DNA of 41,970 nt from contig JAEOUE010000302.1 in NCBI GenBank assembly GCA_016839515.1, forward strand, positions 1 to 41,970. Direction: 5' to 3'. Under the pieces are notes generated by a model. It did no database searches. It was not told where the DNA came from and saw nothing but the letters and a program-made list of their open reading frames with translations. The translations under genes were made by a program, and so were the position numbers. The DNA comes from Candidatus Hodarchaeum mangrovi (GTDB lineage: Archaea > Asgardarchaeota > Heimdallarchaeia > Hodarchaeales > Hodarchaeaceae). Of this stretch, positions 8,886 to 18,390 are shown piece after piece (within the stretch, counting starts at the first letter, position 1; the number at the start of each line of letters is the position of its first letter).

Positions 8886-11021
8886 ATGCTTCGGGATTTA
8901 ACCCCAACACAAAAAAATTTATATTCTGGACTTATAGGGCATCGATTTTCTGTAATGCGGTTAGCAAAATTTCATTTCTCTGATTGGTTTGCTTCTTGTT
9001 CATTTGATGGCACAGTAAGAATATGGAATGGTAAGAATCAAGAAAAAGTTTTATTTAATTTTTCAGAAGCAATTGAAGGACTTGAAGTGATGCCAAATGA
9101 TTCTGCAATTATTGTTATACTAGCAGATACTTCAAAAGCTTACATATACAATCTCCTTACGGATTCCATAGAATTGATAAGTGATTCTTTTGTCTTTAGG
9201 AATATTTTTGGGACAAATCCCTGTTGTCAATTAACCGCTTTTGCTACTTATGATGATGAAATACATTTTTATAATCACAAACAGAAAACAATTAGTGGTA
9301 ATAAAGTTTTAGTTGAAAATTTGTCTGGAGACTCATTAGTTTGGATTGATGATCGATATTTAGCTGTTTCCAAACGCAATGGTCAAATTATTGTAATTGA
9401 TAGTCAGAATAGAACAATCTTTAATGAAATTCTAGTTCATGATGGACTCATTACATCGATGTGTTTACATCGATCGAATCTTGTAACTGTTTCAGAGGAT
9501 GGTACAGGAAAAATACTTGACTTAGATTTTAATCCTCAATTTGGCTTTAAAATAGATTTTACACCTTTATCAGTAGATTTTAACTCAAATATCGGTATAA
9601 TTGCTGTAACCGGAGAAAGAAATCTCCTTATAGTAGATACTAAATCAAGAGAGGTCTTAAGTCTTCATCAAGAGCTTTCAGGTAGTAATGTTATAATCCT
9701 ATCTTCAGGTGAAATTTTAAAAGGCACAGAGGAAAATAATATTTCACTCTTTACGCTTCAAGGTGATCTTAAATCAAAAATTTTAGGAAGATTCAATTCA
9801 GTTGAATCTGCTGTTTTTCTAGATGAGAATCAGATACTATTCGGTTCTGGAGATAAAAAAGTCCATTTATTAGATTTCAGAACAGGAAAGGAACAGATAC
9901 TAGCAGTACATAATGAATCTATTTCCTCAATAATTTATCTTTCAATTCATAATTTAGTAATTGCTGGTTCATATGATGATTCGATTAGCATCTGGGATTT
10001 AACAAGAAATAGCTTAATTAAGAAGATAAAAGATGTGCCTTTAGTTTCTGTATTAGCATCCAATCCTTCTCAGGAGGTTTTTATCGCTGCTTGTAGTGGA
10101 GATAATAGTATTCGTGTCTTTTCTTTAGATGGCATTGAGATTAATTCTTGGGAAGCACATACAGATTATATTCGTTCAGTTCGTTTTATGAATGATGATA
10201 TAATAATTTCTGGTTCTGATGATAAATCATTAAAGTTTTGGAAAAAAGATGGAAAATTACTTAGTTCTATTACCCTAGAGTCCCCAATTAGAGTTATTGA
10301 AACAGTAACTGATCTAGACTTTTATATAACTGGACATCTAAACGGAGAATTAAATTTTTATGAAAAAATCTCTAATCGTCGTCTTGCACACCACAAAGAA
10401 GACCTTCCAATTCAACAAATAAAAATAATAGATCCTTCAACGATTTTATATGCTTCTCAAAATAGATTAATCAGTATTATGTATACTGGATCACGTGTTG
10501 AGGATCATCAGGAGATTTGCCAACATATTGAACCAATTAAAGCTATTAAATGGTTAAAAAAGCCAAAAAAAGTGATTTCTGTAGGCTATTCTGTGGACAT
10601 CAATGAAACTATATTTTCTAAACTTGAAATAAAAGTTGAGGAATTTACTAAATCTGAAGCATTTATAGAGTTTGCTCCCACTGAACAATCTGAAAGAGAG
10701 ATAATTCAAAATAGCGAGTCTTTATTAACAACTAAAAACCAAAATATAGAATCACTTGAAAATATTTTGGATTACCTTAAAACTATCTCTTCACAGATGA
10801 AGGATCTTATAATCCCTAATCTTCAAGACTTTAATATTGATGCTATTCCACTTAGTAAAGAGGTAGAAAGCTTATTGAATAAAGTGAACATTAAATTAGA
10901 GAAAACGAAAAAAGAAGTAATAACTACCTCTGAAATCGATCCTAGGGATTCTACAGAAGAAGCTAAAAGCTCAAATTGGAAAAGCATAGATTGGGGAAAA
11001 AAGAGACAATCAAATAAGTGA
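8886..11021 (+). CDS. WD40-repeat beta-propeller protein with C-terminal helical tail
   Basis: The 711 residues are mostly WD40 repeats (residues about 15-560), probably 12-14 blades forming two propellers. Clear repeats are near the start (GHRFSV...SFDGTVRIWN), near residue 345 (AGSYDDSISIWDL) and near 430 (AHTDYIRSVRF then SGSDDKSLKFW). Such proteins are scaffolds for protein assemblies. The last 130 or so residues are Lys/Glu/Ser-rich and helical, perhaps a coiled coil (about 600-690). No enzyme domain is fused. A GAGAGA sequence lies 5-10 bases before the ATG. A membrane protein gene follows after 98 bases in the same direction, so the two may work together (inference). Confidence 0.9.
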   Translation: MLRDLTPTQKNLYSGLIGHRFSVMRLAKFHFSDWFASCSFDGTVRIWNGKNQEKVLFNFSEAIEGLEVMPNDSAIIVILADTSKAYIYNLLTDSIELISDSFVFRNIFGTNPCCQLTAFATYDDEIHFYNHKQKTISGNKVLVENLSGDSLVWIDDRYLAVSKRNGQIIVIDSQNRTIFNEILVHDGLITSMCLHRSNLVTVSEDGTGKILDLDFNPQFGFKIDFTPLSVDFNSNIGIIAVTGERNLLIVDTKSREVLSLHQELSGSNVIILSSGEILKGTEENNISLFTLQGDLKSKILGRFNSVESAVFLDENQILFGSGDKKVHLLDFRTGKEQILAVHNESISSIIYLSIHNLVIAGSYDDSISIWDLTRNSLIKKIKDVPLVSVLASNPSQEVFIAACSGDNSIRVFSLDGIEINSWEAHTDYIRSVRFMNDDIIISGSDDKSLKFWKKDGKLLSSITLESPIRVIETVTDLDFYITGHLNGELNFYEKISNRRLAHHKEDLPIQQIKIIDPSTILYASQNRLISIMYTGSRVEDHQEICQHIEPIKAIKWLKKPKKVISVGYSVDINETIFSKLEIKVEEFTKSEAFIEFAPTEQSEREIIQNSESLLTTKNQNIESLENILDYLKTISSQMKDLIIPNLQDFNIDAIPLSKEVESLLNKVNIKLEKTKKEVITTSEIDPRDSTEEAKSSNWKSIDWGKKRQSNK

Positions 11022-11119
11022 AATTCATACTAATGATAGGATATTATATGATTTAATAAGCTCTCTATCTTTACAAATATAAATTGAACATATAATTCTT
11101 AGAAAGGAATAAATCAAAA

Positions 11120-12235
11120 ATGAAAGAAGAAAATTCAAATTTCAAGATCGAGTCAGAACATCAAAAAGAACGAAATTCAGTAAAAAGAGGGGAACAGGTA
11201 TCAAAATACATGTTTGAAACTCTTAAAGAAATGTTTCTGACTTTGAGGAGTACTGAATTTCAATTTGCTAGGTCAGGCCTTATTATTACCATAATTCTTT
11301 CAATAATTTCTCTATTTCTAATATTTCTTCCTGGTATTGAGGTTGTTAATGGTAATCTTCGTTTTAATCTAATTCGTGTAAACTTATTTGCTATACCTAT
11401 TAGTTTTATCGTAGCTTTTGTTGTGATTTATCTTTGGTTCTTATTAGGGCTAAAAATCACTCCTATTATCGCACATTTACTAGTAGATAATAAAATATTG
11501 AAATTTATATTTACAAAAGGTGATGTACATTATCTTGAATTTATTCCAGAAGAGAAGAGGAAAATTGCGATGCCTCACATTTTGAATAAATACATTGCTT
11601 TAATAATAGCTTGGGTTTCGGTTTCAGCCTTCTTGATGACCTTAATTGCTGGTTTAATTACAAATAATGATCCTGGAAGGATTTTAAACCCTGGAGGAAA
11701 CATCCTGGAAGCGACATTATTGTTTATTATTCGAACAATCATTTTATTCATCCTTGTACCTTTAGTATTTACCCTGATTTATCCGCTCTCTTGGATGTTA
11801 ATTGATGCAAAGTTGAAGGCTTATCAAAAGGGAACAAAATTAAATTGGTTTGTAGGACGAAAAGTTTCTTCAATAACGGGAGGTTTCATAACAATTGCAG
11901 CAGTATTTGGATTAGGAGCAAATGTTGTGTCTGAACCAACTTTTACGCTGCTTCAAGCTAGAGCTGAATTAATTCTTGGATTAATTTTCTTTTGCATAGC
12001 TAATATCTCTCTTATTGTCATTTTAATTGCCCTTTTTTATAGTATATTTTTCCAGGGTCGTTTTTACCAAGAAATATGTGATTCTATCAATGTAGGGTTC
12101 GGAATAACCTCTGTAACTCTAGTAGATACCCATGGAAGTCCATTGATCCAAAATGATAAAGTTCTTCCTAAAAAAGAAAAAGAAGAAAATAATTTTGACT
12201 CTCTCTTTTCTTCTCAGAAGGAAGAATCTGTATAA
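11120..12235 (+). CDS. Polytopic membrane protein, unknown function
   Basis: The 371 residues begin with a hydrophilic, charged segment of about 50 residues. Around six membrane helices follow (roughly 53-72, 90-115, 163-185, 195-225, 250-270 and 280-310), and a short charged C-terminal tail ends the protein. No transporter or enzyme motif is visible. An AAAGGAA sequence lies about 10 bases before the ATG. It sits directly after the WD40 gene and 24 bases before the phosphohexomutase gene, so a shared transcript is likely. It may anchor the WD40 scaffold, but this rests on position only. Confidence 0.6.
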   Translation: MKEENSNFKIESEHQKERNSVKRGEQVSKYMFETLKEMFLTLRSTEFQFARSGLIITIILSIISLFLIFLPGIEVVNGNLRFNLIRVNLFAIPISFIVAFVVIYLWFLLGLKITPIIAHLLVDNKILKFIFTKGDVHYLEFIPEEKRKIAMPHILNKYIALIIAWVSVSAFLMTLIAGLITNNDPGRILNPGGNILEATLLFIIRTIILFILVPLVFTLIYPLSWMLIDAKLKAYQKGTKLNWFVGRKVSSITGGFITIAAVFGLGANVVSEPTFTLLQARAELILGLIFFCIANISLIVILIALFYSIFFQGRFYQEICDSINVGFGITSVTLVDTHGSPLIQNDKVLPKKEKEENNFDSLFSSQKEESV

Positions 12236-12259
12236 TATAATAAAAGTGAGAGATTATTT

Positions 12260-13642
12260 TTGGGCAAATTGTTTGGAAGTTCAGGAATACGAGGAAATTT
12301 TGAGTTTGTTTCACCAAAATTTGCATTTGAACTAGGATTAGCAGTTGGTAGTTTCGACTTTTTTGCTTCTAGTCATACTTTTATAGCTTCAGACATTCGT
12401 TTAACCTCAGATGTGCTGAAGTCATCTTTTATTAGTGGATATAATTCTATGGGGAAAAATATAGTAGATATTGGTAAAGTTCCTACACCAGTAATTTCTT
12501 TTATTTCTAAAATGTATGACACAATGGGAATTATGATTACAGCTTCCCATAATCCCCCTCAGAATAATGGATTTAAGTTTTTTTTGGACGGAGGAGAAGG
12601 TGGACAACTTTTTGAAGAAAAAGTTGAAAATTTTCTACAGTCTAGGTTTAAAATTGGAAAATATAATCTCAATGTAGCATGGGATTCAGTTGGGGTAAAT
12701 AATTATCAATCCCCAGATGATTACATTTCTAGTTATCTTGATTATCTTTTAAAATCTGTAAAAATAAAACAGAAACCACAAACAATTTGTGTTGATTGCG
12801 CAAATAATGTTCCCAGCCTTTTATTACCCAAAGTATTACAATTAATTGGTATTAAACGCGTTATTACTCTAAATGAGAAGTTAGATGGATTTTTTTCTGG
12901 CAGACCTAGTGAACCTACTGATGCTAACCTATCTAGTCTTAAAGAGACTGTCGTGAATGAAGGAGCAGATATTGGTATAGCCCAAGATGGTGATGGTGAT
13001 CGTTTTGCTATTATCGATGAGAATGGGAAGTTCATATCTTCAACTGCTATGATTTCCTTTTTTATAGATCATTTAAACTTTTCAGATCCTAAAAGAAGGA
13101 AAGTTATATTAACAGTTGATTGTACTTCTGACGCAATAGACTCTGTTAAAAGACACAATGGTGAAGTAATTATCAGCAAGATAGGGCGCAATCGGGATTA
13201 TGTACACGATAAAAGTGTATTATTTTTAGGGGAACCGAATAAGCTTATATTTCCAACTTTTGGTAAATGGATTGATGGAATTTATCCGACTCTAAAACTC
13301 ATATCTGAAATGGGAGAAAAATCCCTTTCTTCATTGATTGCTCCCTATGATAAACGAAAAGTGCTACGAAAAGCATTTATTATTGGCTCAGACGATAAAA
13401 AAATGTTCTGGGATCACTCAGCTAGATTACCAGAATTATGGTCTCAAAAAATAGATCAAATTTCTAAGATTGATGGGATAAAACTATTTCTTAAAAATAA
13501 AACCAGTATTTTACTTCGATTCTCAGGAACAGAACCAAAAATGAAGATTTATATTGAATCAAATTCTGCTAATAAAAATCGAGAAATTATGAAGAAACTT
13601 ATCGCTGAACTCCAGCTTAAAGTGGAAGGGATGGATTGTTAG
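12260..13642 (+). CDS. Phosphohexomutase (phosphoglucosamine/phosphomannomutase family)
   Basis: Members move a phosphate between C1 and C6 (or C5) of a sugar phosphate through a phosphoserine. All four signature loops are present in the 460 residues: TASHNPP with the phosphoserine at S96, the magnesium-binding DGDGDR at 243-248, the sugar-recognition GEPNKL at 324-329, and the phosphate-binding RFSGTEP at 420-426. The GEP loop lacks the usual SGH, so the substrate is uncertain. Glucosamine-6-phosphate, mannose-6-phosphate, or pentose phosphates (as in some archaeal paralogues) are all possible. The start is TTG at 12260 with AAGTGAGAG about 9 bases upstream. It is convergent with the fused permease gene. 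Confidence 0.88.
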   Translation: MGKLFGSSGIRGNFEFVSPKFAFELGLAVGSFDFFASSHTFIASDIRLTSDVLKSSFISGYNSMGKNIVDIGKVPTPVISFISKMYDTMGIMITASHNPPQNNGFKFFLDGGEGGQLFEEKVENFLQSRFKIGKYNLNVAWDSVGVNNYQSPDDYISSYLDYLLKSVKIKQKPQTICVDCANNVPSLLLPKVLQLIGIKRVITLNEKLDGFFSGRPSEPTDANLSSLKETVVNEGADIGIAQDGDGDRFAIIDENGKFISSTAMISFFIDHLNFSDPKRRKVILTVDCTSDAIDSVKRHNGEVIISKIGRNRDYVHDKSVLFLGEPNKLIFPTFGKWIDGIYPTLKLISEMGEKSLSSLIAPYDKRKVLRKAFIIGSDDKKMFWDHSARLPELWSQKIDQISKIDGIKLFLKNKTSILLRFSGTEPKMKIYIESNSANKNREIMKKLIAELQLKVEGMDC

Positions 13643-13762
13643 ATAATTCTTAGAACTTTTTTGAGGTATAAATTTCCCAAGAAAGTCAGGCTAGTCAGTA
13701 TCACATTTGTTTAACCCTTGGTAAAGATAGGAAGTATTTTATTCTAATGAGGCTCATAACGG

Positions 13763-16660
13763 TTACCCCTCCTTTACATATGGAATTCCATCTGCTGCAG
13801 GAGGTCTTGCACGTTTCGCTACGGTTGCCACGGTCAATAATGTTATTACAAAGGGGAGAGTTGGCGTTAGTTTTTGCATTTGAAACAGCCATGTGGTTCC
13901 CAGCTGTTCTAACTTTATATTTAGTTGAAATATGAATGCATAGCTAAATGCAAATAAAATACTTGCAAGCGCAGCTCCTATTGGGGTCCATGCACCGAAA
14001 ATTAATGACGCTAAGGCAACAAACCCTCTACCTCCTGACATGTCTCTACGGAAAAGTGGAACAGTTCCTAATGTCAACTGAGCTCCTCCTAGAGCTGCTA
14101 GAACACCCGAAATAATTACACAAATATAGCGGGTTCTGTATACATTAATACCCAATGTATCAGCAGCTCTAGGATGTTCTCCTACGGCACGGACACGAAG
14201 TCCGAAAGCGGTACGCTGAATGATCCATGCACTGATAATTATGGTCGCAATAAATGCAATTACTAAAGGAGGAAATCCTCTATCCCCACCTGCAAGCTGA
14301 TAGAAAAAATCACCAATTACAGGAATTTCAGTTAAAAATCCTAGTTTTATATTTTGAAATCCTCTTACAGTTGGGCTTGTACCATGAATATTCCAGACTG
14401 CAACTAATCCTAATGTAGTTAATGCTGAGGCTAATAGATTTATTGCAACACCAACAACAACTTGGTCTGCTCTATAACGAACAGAAGCAATAGCATGGAG
14501 TAATCCCATTAAACCTCCGGCAATAGCGGCACCAAGTACTCCTAACCAAGGATCACCAGTCTCCTGTGAAATCCAAACTGAAACAAATGCTCCAGTGAGA
14601 ATTTTTCCCTCCAAACCAATATTGACAACACCAGATTTTTCTGAGTACATACCTCCTAAGGCCGCGAATCCTATTGGAGTTGCCATTTGTAGTGTTTGAT
14701 TATATAAGAGAGGAGTATTTAACTCAAATATTATAGATATAGATACAAAACTGTATAAAATTCGTATCCCACTCATGATATAAAATAAGGGATGTCTTTG
14801 AGGGAGTTTCAATCTCGATACAATATATAAACTGATTAATATGAAAAAAATCCCTACTATTGAAAAAAAAGCTCCCCAATTCTTCAGAGTAAAGAAAGAG
14901 AATATATCAATAGGAAATGGAAGATTTATTGGTATTGTAAGAATCGTCAAAAAGATCCAAAGAAATGTGATCAAAGCTATTATTCCATATTTTTTAATGT
15001 CATTTTCTTGCTCTAAAGAACTCATCGAGGAGATTTTATCAGTTATTTTCTTTTCTCCAGTATTATTTCCTCTTGCTTGCAATTCTTGATATATGATAAA
15101 AATAAAAATAATGGAAATAAGCGCAAAAAGCATGAAATGTTGTCCAAGTAATAAGTAAAGTATCAAAACTTCATTTAAACCAAAAATAAATGCAAAAATT
15201 AGTAGCAAACGTTGAATATTGAGGTTTAAAGCATTTTTTCTTGCCTTATACAATGTAATAAGTGTAATAGAAAAAAGCAGTATATTCAAATAAAGCTTAA
15301 TAGAAAATATTGTTTCCAAGAAGTCTACAATGGGAATAAAAAATGAGAATTGGGAGAAAAAAGTTGATAAAGGAGCAAAAAGGGAATTTCCAAAACTTTG
15401 GAGAGGTATAGCAATCACAGGTATAAGATATAGCGAAATACTAAATATAAGAACTAATATAATCCCTATTAATATGTTTAGCCAGTTATTCCGAAGAGAT
15501 TTTGCTAAGATTCCAGTGTTTTGCTTAATTTTTTGATTCCAATGTCTTTTTTCAAAAAAACTAATGATTTGTTTTGCAATTAGAGGTACAGCAACTAAGA
15601 AAACTATGAATCCTTTGATGGTATTTGCAATATCCTTTGGAATTCCTTTCAATTGAAGGACTTGGCCTCCAGTCGTTAACCATCCGAATAATCCTGCTCC
15701 AAATAGTACTCCCAAGGGGTGATTTCCTCCTAGAAGAGATACAGCAATTCCATCAAATCCATAACCAGCTGAAAAACCATCGACATAACGATGCCAGAAG
15801 CCCATTACTTCTAATGCTCCTGCAAGTCCTCCTAAGGCCCCACACAACATCATTACCATAATGATATTTCTAGAGACGTTAATTCCTCCGTATTTGGCAG
15901 CTTTTTGATTGAAACCTACTGCTCTTGTTTCATATCCAAATTTTGTCTTCCATAGAATAATATAAATGATAAAACATGTTAAGATTCCTATGATTAATCC
16001 CCAATGGAGAGGAGAATTCTTAAAGGACTCAAATAAAAATCTTAATGGTGTATTATAAAAAGTGTCAGCTATTCTATCAATAAAACCCGATTCTGCTATC
16101 TTTGGAGTCTGTGGTGTGATGTTTCCCTGACCTGAGCCTTTGTCTATAAATGGAGAATCAATATCTCCAACAAAGTAAATCATTAAAAGAGCAGCAATAT
16201 TATTCATCATTATTGTTGAAATTACTTCATGAACACCTCTTTTTGCTTTTAGAATGCCTGGTATTGCAGCCCATAAAGCTCCTCCAACCATTCCAGCAAT
16301 TAATAGCAAAGGAATCATTATTATGCTAGGGAGTTTAATATTATACTCCATTCCTAATGAAAAACCTACAAGTGCAGTGATAAAACCCCCAAAAATCATC
16401 TGCCCTTCCGATCCAATATTGAACATTCCCCCTCTAAAAGCTACTGCTACAGATAAACCTGTAAGAAGTAAAGGGGTTGTATTAAAAAGAGTGTTGGCAA
16501 TTTTTGATGGTGTCATTGTTCCAAAGATTAAATAAAAAAATGTTTCAAATGGGTTATAACCTAGTAGAATAAGCAATAAAGTTCCTAGTAAAAGGGCTAA
16601 TGATATCGAAATTAATGGAGTAGCGACAAATGAAATATTTATTCTTCTTTTTTGACTCAT
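13763..16660 (-). CDS. Fused BMP-family ABC transporter permease (YufP-like plus YufQ-like)
   Basis: This membrane component of a nucleoside-type importer combines two permeases that are normally separate. Residues about 1-370 resemble YufP/NupB-type permeases, with the signature FNIGSEGQ. Residues about 640-965 resemble YufQ/NupC-type permeases, with VNIGLEGK and GARxRAVGEHPRAA-like loops. Between them, about 265 residues form a further set of hydrophobic helices. The total length (965) is almost three times one permease. The start is chosen at ATG 16660: AGGTGA at 16666-16671 sits five bases upstream and overlaps the stop of the ATPase gene. A GTG three codons earlier is less likely. It is the last gene of the importer operon. 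Confidence 0.88.
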   Translation of the reverse strand: MSQKRRINISFVATPLISISLALLLGTLLLILLGYNPFETFFYLIFGTMTPSKIANTLFNTTPLLLTGLSVAVAFRGGMFNIGSEGQMIFGGFITALVGFSLGMEYNIKLPSIIMIPLLLIAGMVGGALWAAIPGILKAKRGVHEVISTIMMNNIAALLMIYFVGDIDSPFIDKGSGQGNITPQTPKIAESGFIDRIADTFYNTPLRFLFESFKNSPLHWGLIIGILTCFIIYIILWKTKFGYETRAVGFNQKAAKYGGINVSRNIIMVMMLCGALGGLAGALEVMGFWHRYVDGFSAGYGFDGIAVSLLGGNHPLGVLFGAGLFGWLTTGGQVLQLKGIPKDIANTIKGFIVFLVAVPLIAKQIISFFEKRHWNQKIKQNTGILAKSLRNNWLNILIGIILVLIFSISLYLIPVIAIPLQSFGNSLFAPLSTFFSQFSFFIPIVDFLETIFSIKLYLNILLFSITLITLYKARKNALNLNIQRLLLIFAFIFGLNEVLILYLLLGQHFMLFALISIIFIFIIYQELQARGNNTGEKKITDKISSMSSLEQENDIKKYGIIALITFLWIFLTILTIPINLPFPIDIFSFFTLKNWGAFFSIVGIFFILISLYIVSRLKLPQRHPLFYIMSGIRILYSFVSISIIFELNTPLLYNQTLQMATPIGFAALGGMYSEKSGVVNIGLEGKILTGAFVSVWISQETGDPWLGVLGAAIAGGLMGLLHAIASVRYRADQVVVGVAINLLASALTTLGLVAVWNIHGTSPTVRGFQNIKLGFLTEIPVIGDFFYQLAGGDRGFPPLVIAFIATIIISAWIIQRTAFGLRVRAVGEHPRAADTLGINVYRTRYICVIISGVLAALGGAQLTLGTVPLFRRDMSGGRGFVALASLIFGAWTPIGAALASILFAFSYAFIFQLNIKLEQLGTTWLFQMQKLTPTLPFVITLLTVATVAKRARPPAADGIPYVKEG

Positions 16661-16665
16661 TGATT

Positions 16666-16671
16666 TCACCT
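16666..16671 (-). promoter_or_regulatory. Ribosome binding site AGGTGA inside the ATPase stop codon
   Basis: The Shine-Dalgarno core AGGTGA overlaps the TAG stop of the ATPase gene and sits five bases before the ATG of the fused permease. This decides the permease start and indicates translational coupling. Confidence 0.65.
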
Positions 16672-18235
16672 AATTCTTTAAAGAATGGCCAGCCATTAGA
16701 AGGCCTAGTCTACGCTCGTTTGTTTTAATAGGATCTTCTATTGCAACAATTTCTCCTTCATAAATTACCGCAATCCGATCTGACAAAGATAGAATTTCAT
16801 CTAAATCGCTTGAGATTAATAAAACTGCTTTTCCATCATTTCGTAATTCTAATAGTCTTTTATGGACATATTGAATCACGCCGACATCCAATCCTCGTGT
16901 AGGTTGACTAGCAACAATTATAGAAGGATTTTTAGACAACTCCCTTGCTACTATTACTTTTTGTTGGTTACCTCCTGATAAATGTCTTATTGAGGTCTCT
17001 ATTGATGGAGTCCGGATATCATATTCCTTTACTTTTTTCTTTGCTTCTTCTGAAATTCTATCAGAATTAAATAAAAGTGAAAAAAAACCAGATAAATACC
17101 AATTTTTTCGATGATGAATACCGATAATTAAGTTTTCTGCTATTGTAAAATTTCCTATAGTACCAGTTTTCTGTCGATCTTCAGGGATAAAAGCTAATCC
17201 ATTATCGTATAAATATCGTGGGTTTCGATTAGTCATATCCCTTCCTCCTAGAAATATTTTTCCATCAGATGTATATCTCAGTCCTGTTATAGCTTCTGCC
17301 AATTCTCGTTGTCCATTTCCTACTACTCCTGCAAGTCCTAAGATTTCACCTGCGTAAATTGACAATGATATGCCCTTTACAACTAATTGAGATCGATCAT
17401 CTTCAACATATAAATCCTTGACTTCTAGCTGTACTTCACCAATGACTTGTTCAGTTTTTGATAATTTCATAAGTTTTCTACCAATCATCATTTCAGCTAA
17501 TTCTTCTACGGTGGTATTCTTTTTTTCGACGGTTCCAATAACTTCGCCGTTCCTTAAAACTGTAATTCGATCCGCTAACTCCATAGGTTCCTTTAATTTA
17601 TGTGTTATAAGAATAATGGTTTTTCTTCGCTTTTTTAAAGCATTAAGTGTATTAAATAATGCTGAAACTTCTTGAGGAGTTAGAACAGCTGTAGGCTCAT
17701 CAAGTATAAGGATATCAGCTTCCCGATAAAGAATCTTTAAAATTTCAACCCTTTGCTGTAAACCGACGGGAAGGTCTTCTATTACTCTATTGGGGTCAAT
17801 TTCTAATCCGTATTCTTGTGAAATTCGTAATAATTTGGAACGCATGTCTTTTTCATTAATTCTGATTCCATGAAATGTTGATTCAATCCCAAGACCACAG
17901 TTTTCTGTCACCGTCATTATTGGAACGAGCATAAAATGTTGATGAACCATACCTATCCCGACATTCATAGCATCCATTGGTTCACTGATCTTCGTTTCCT
18001 TACCATTAACAAAAATTTTTGAATTTTCGTCATCGGGTCCATATAATCCATATAATATGTTCATTAGAGTAGTTTTTCCTGCCCCATTTTCTCCAAGGAG
18101 CGCATGAATTTCTCCTTTCTTAATTTCTAAATGAATATTTTTATTCGCATAAACGGGTCCTGGGAAGGTTTTATTTATATTCCACATTTGAATAGCATTA
18201 CTCTCATCAAGGTCTATAGGATTTTCTACCGTCAC
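16670..18235 (-). CDS. BMP-family importer ATP-binding protein (two ABC domains)
   Basis: This cytoplasmic protein powers the nucleoside/sugar-type importer with two tandem ABC domains, as in YufO/RbsA. Domain 1 has Walker A GENGAGKT (48-55), Walker B ILILDEPT, and a modified signature (VGLQQR). Domain 2 has a degenerate P-loop (GVVGNGQRE) that lacks the GKS/T residues, and a normal LSGGNQQK signature. The degenerate second P-loop is usual for this family. The 521 residues match the family length. The start is GTG at 18235 with GGAG about 11 bases upstream. It lies between the lipoprotein and the permease genes on the same strand. Confidence 0.93.
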   Translation of the reverse strand: MTVENPIDLDESNAIQMWNINKTFPGPVYANKNIHLEIKKGEIHALLGENGAGKTTLMNILYGLYGPDDENSKIFVNGKETKISEPMDAMNVGIGMVHQHFMLVPIMTVTENCGLGIESTFHGIRINEKDMRSKLLRISQEYGLEIDPNRVIEDLPVGLQQRVEILKILYREADILILDEPTAVLTPQEVSALFNTLNALKKRRKTIILITHKLKEPMELADRITVLRNGEVIGTVEKKNTTVEELAEMMIGRKLMKLSKTEQVIGEVQLEVKDLYVEDDRSQLVVKGISLSIYAGEILGLAGVVGNGQRELAEAITGLRYTSDGKIFLGGRDMTNRNPRYLYDNGLAFIPEDRQKTGTIGNFTIAENLIIGIHHRKNWYLSGFFSLLFNSDRISEEAKKKVKEYDIRTPSIETSIRHLSGGNQQKVIVARELSKNPSIIVASQPTRGLDVGVIQYVHKRLLELRNDGKAVLLISSDLDEILSLSDRIAVIYEGEIVAIEDPIKTNERRLGLLMAGHSLKN

Positions 18236-18350
18236 TTCAACTATTCTCCAGAATTATTCTGTTAATTAGTTTTTCAGAAAGACACATGTTAAATTTTTTT
18301 ATAAATCTTTTATTTTAAAAAGTGAATGATAAATAAAAAAATGGATGATT

Positions 18351-18375
18351 AATAAAAAAAGAAAAAAAAGGGGGG
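18351..18375 (-). terminator. C-run/T-run terminator between lipoprotein and ATPase genes
   Basis: On the minus strand, 15 bases after the lipoprotein gene's stop, CCCCCC is followed directly by TTTTTTTTC and another seven T. It looks like a partial archaeal terminator within the operon. It would make more substrate-binding protein than ATPase and permease, a common need for importers (inference). Confidence 0.5.
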
Positions 18376-18390
18376 ATGTATGGGAACTTT

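Noticed and set aside
12153..12335. Short plus-strand frame between the membrane protein and the phosphohexomutase
   Set aside because: It overlaps both genes in another frame and has Lys-rich low-complexity sequence from shifted codons.
13643..13762. Additional gene in the gap between phosphohexomutase and permease
   Set aside because: Only about 120 bases with no start plus ribosome binding site; short frames there are shadows of the permease end.
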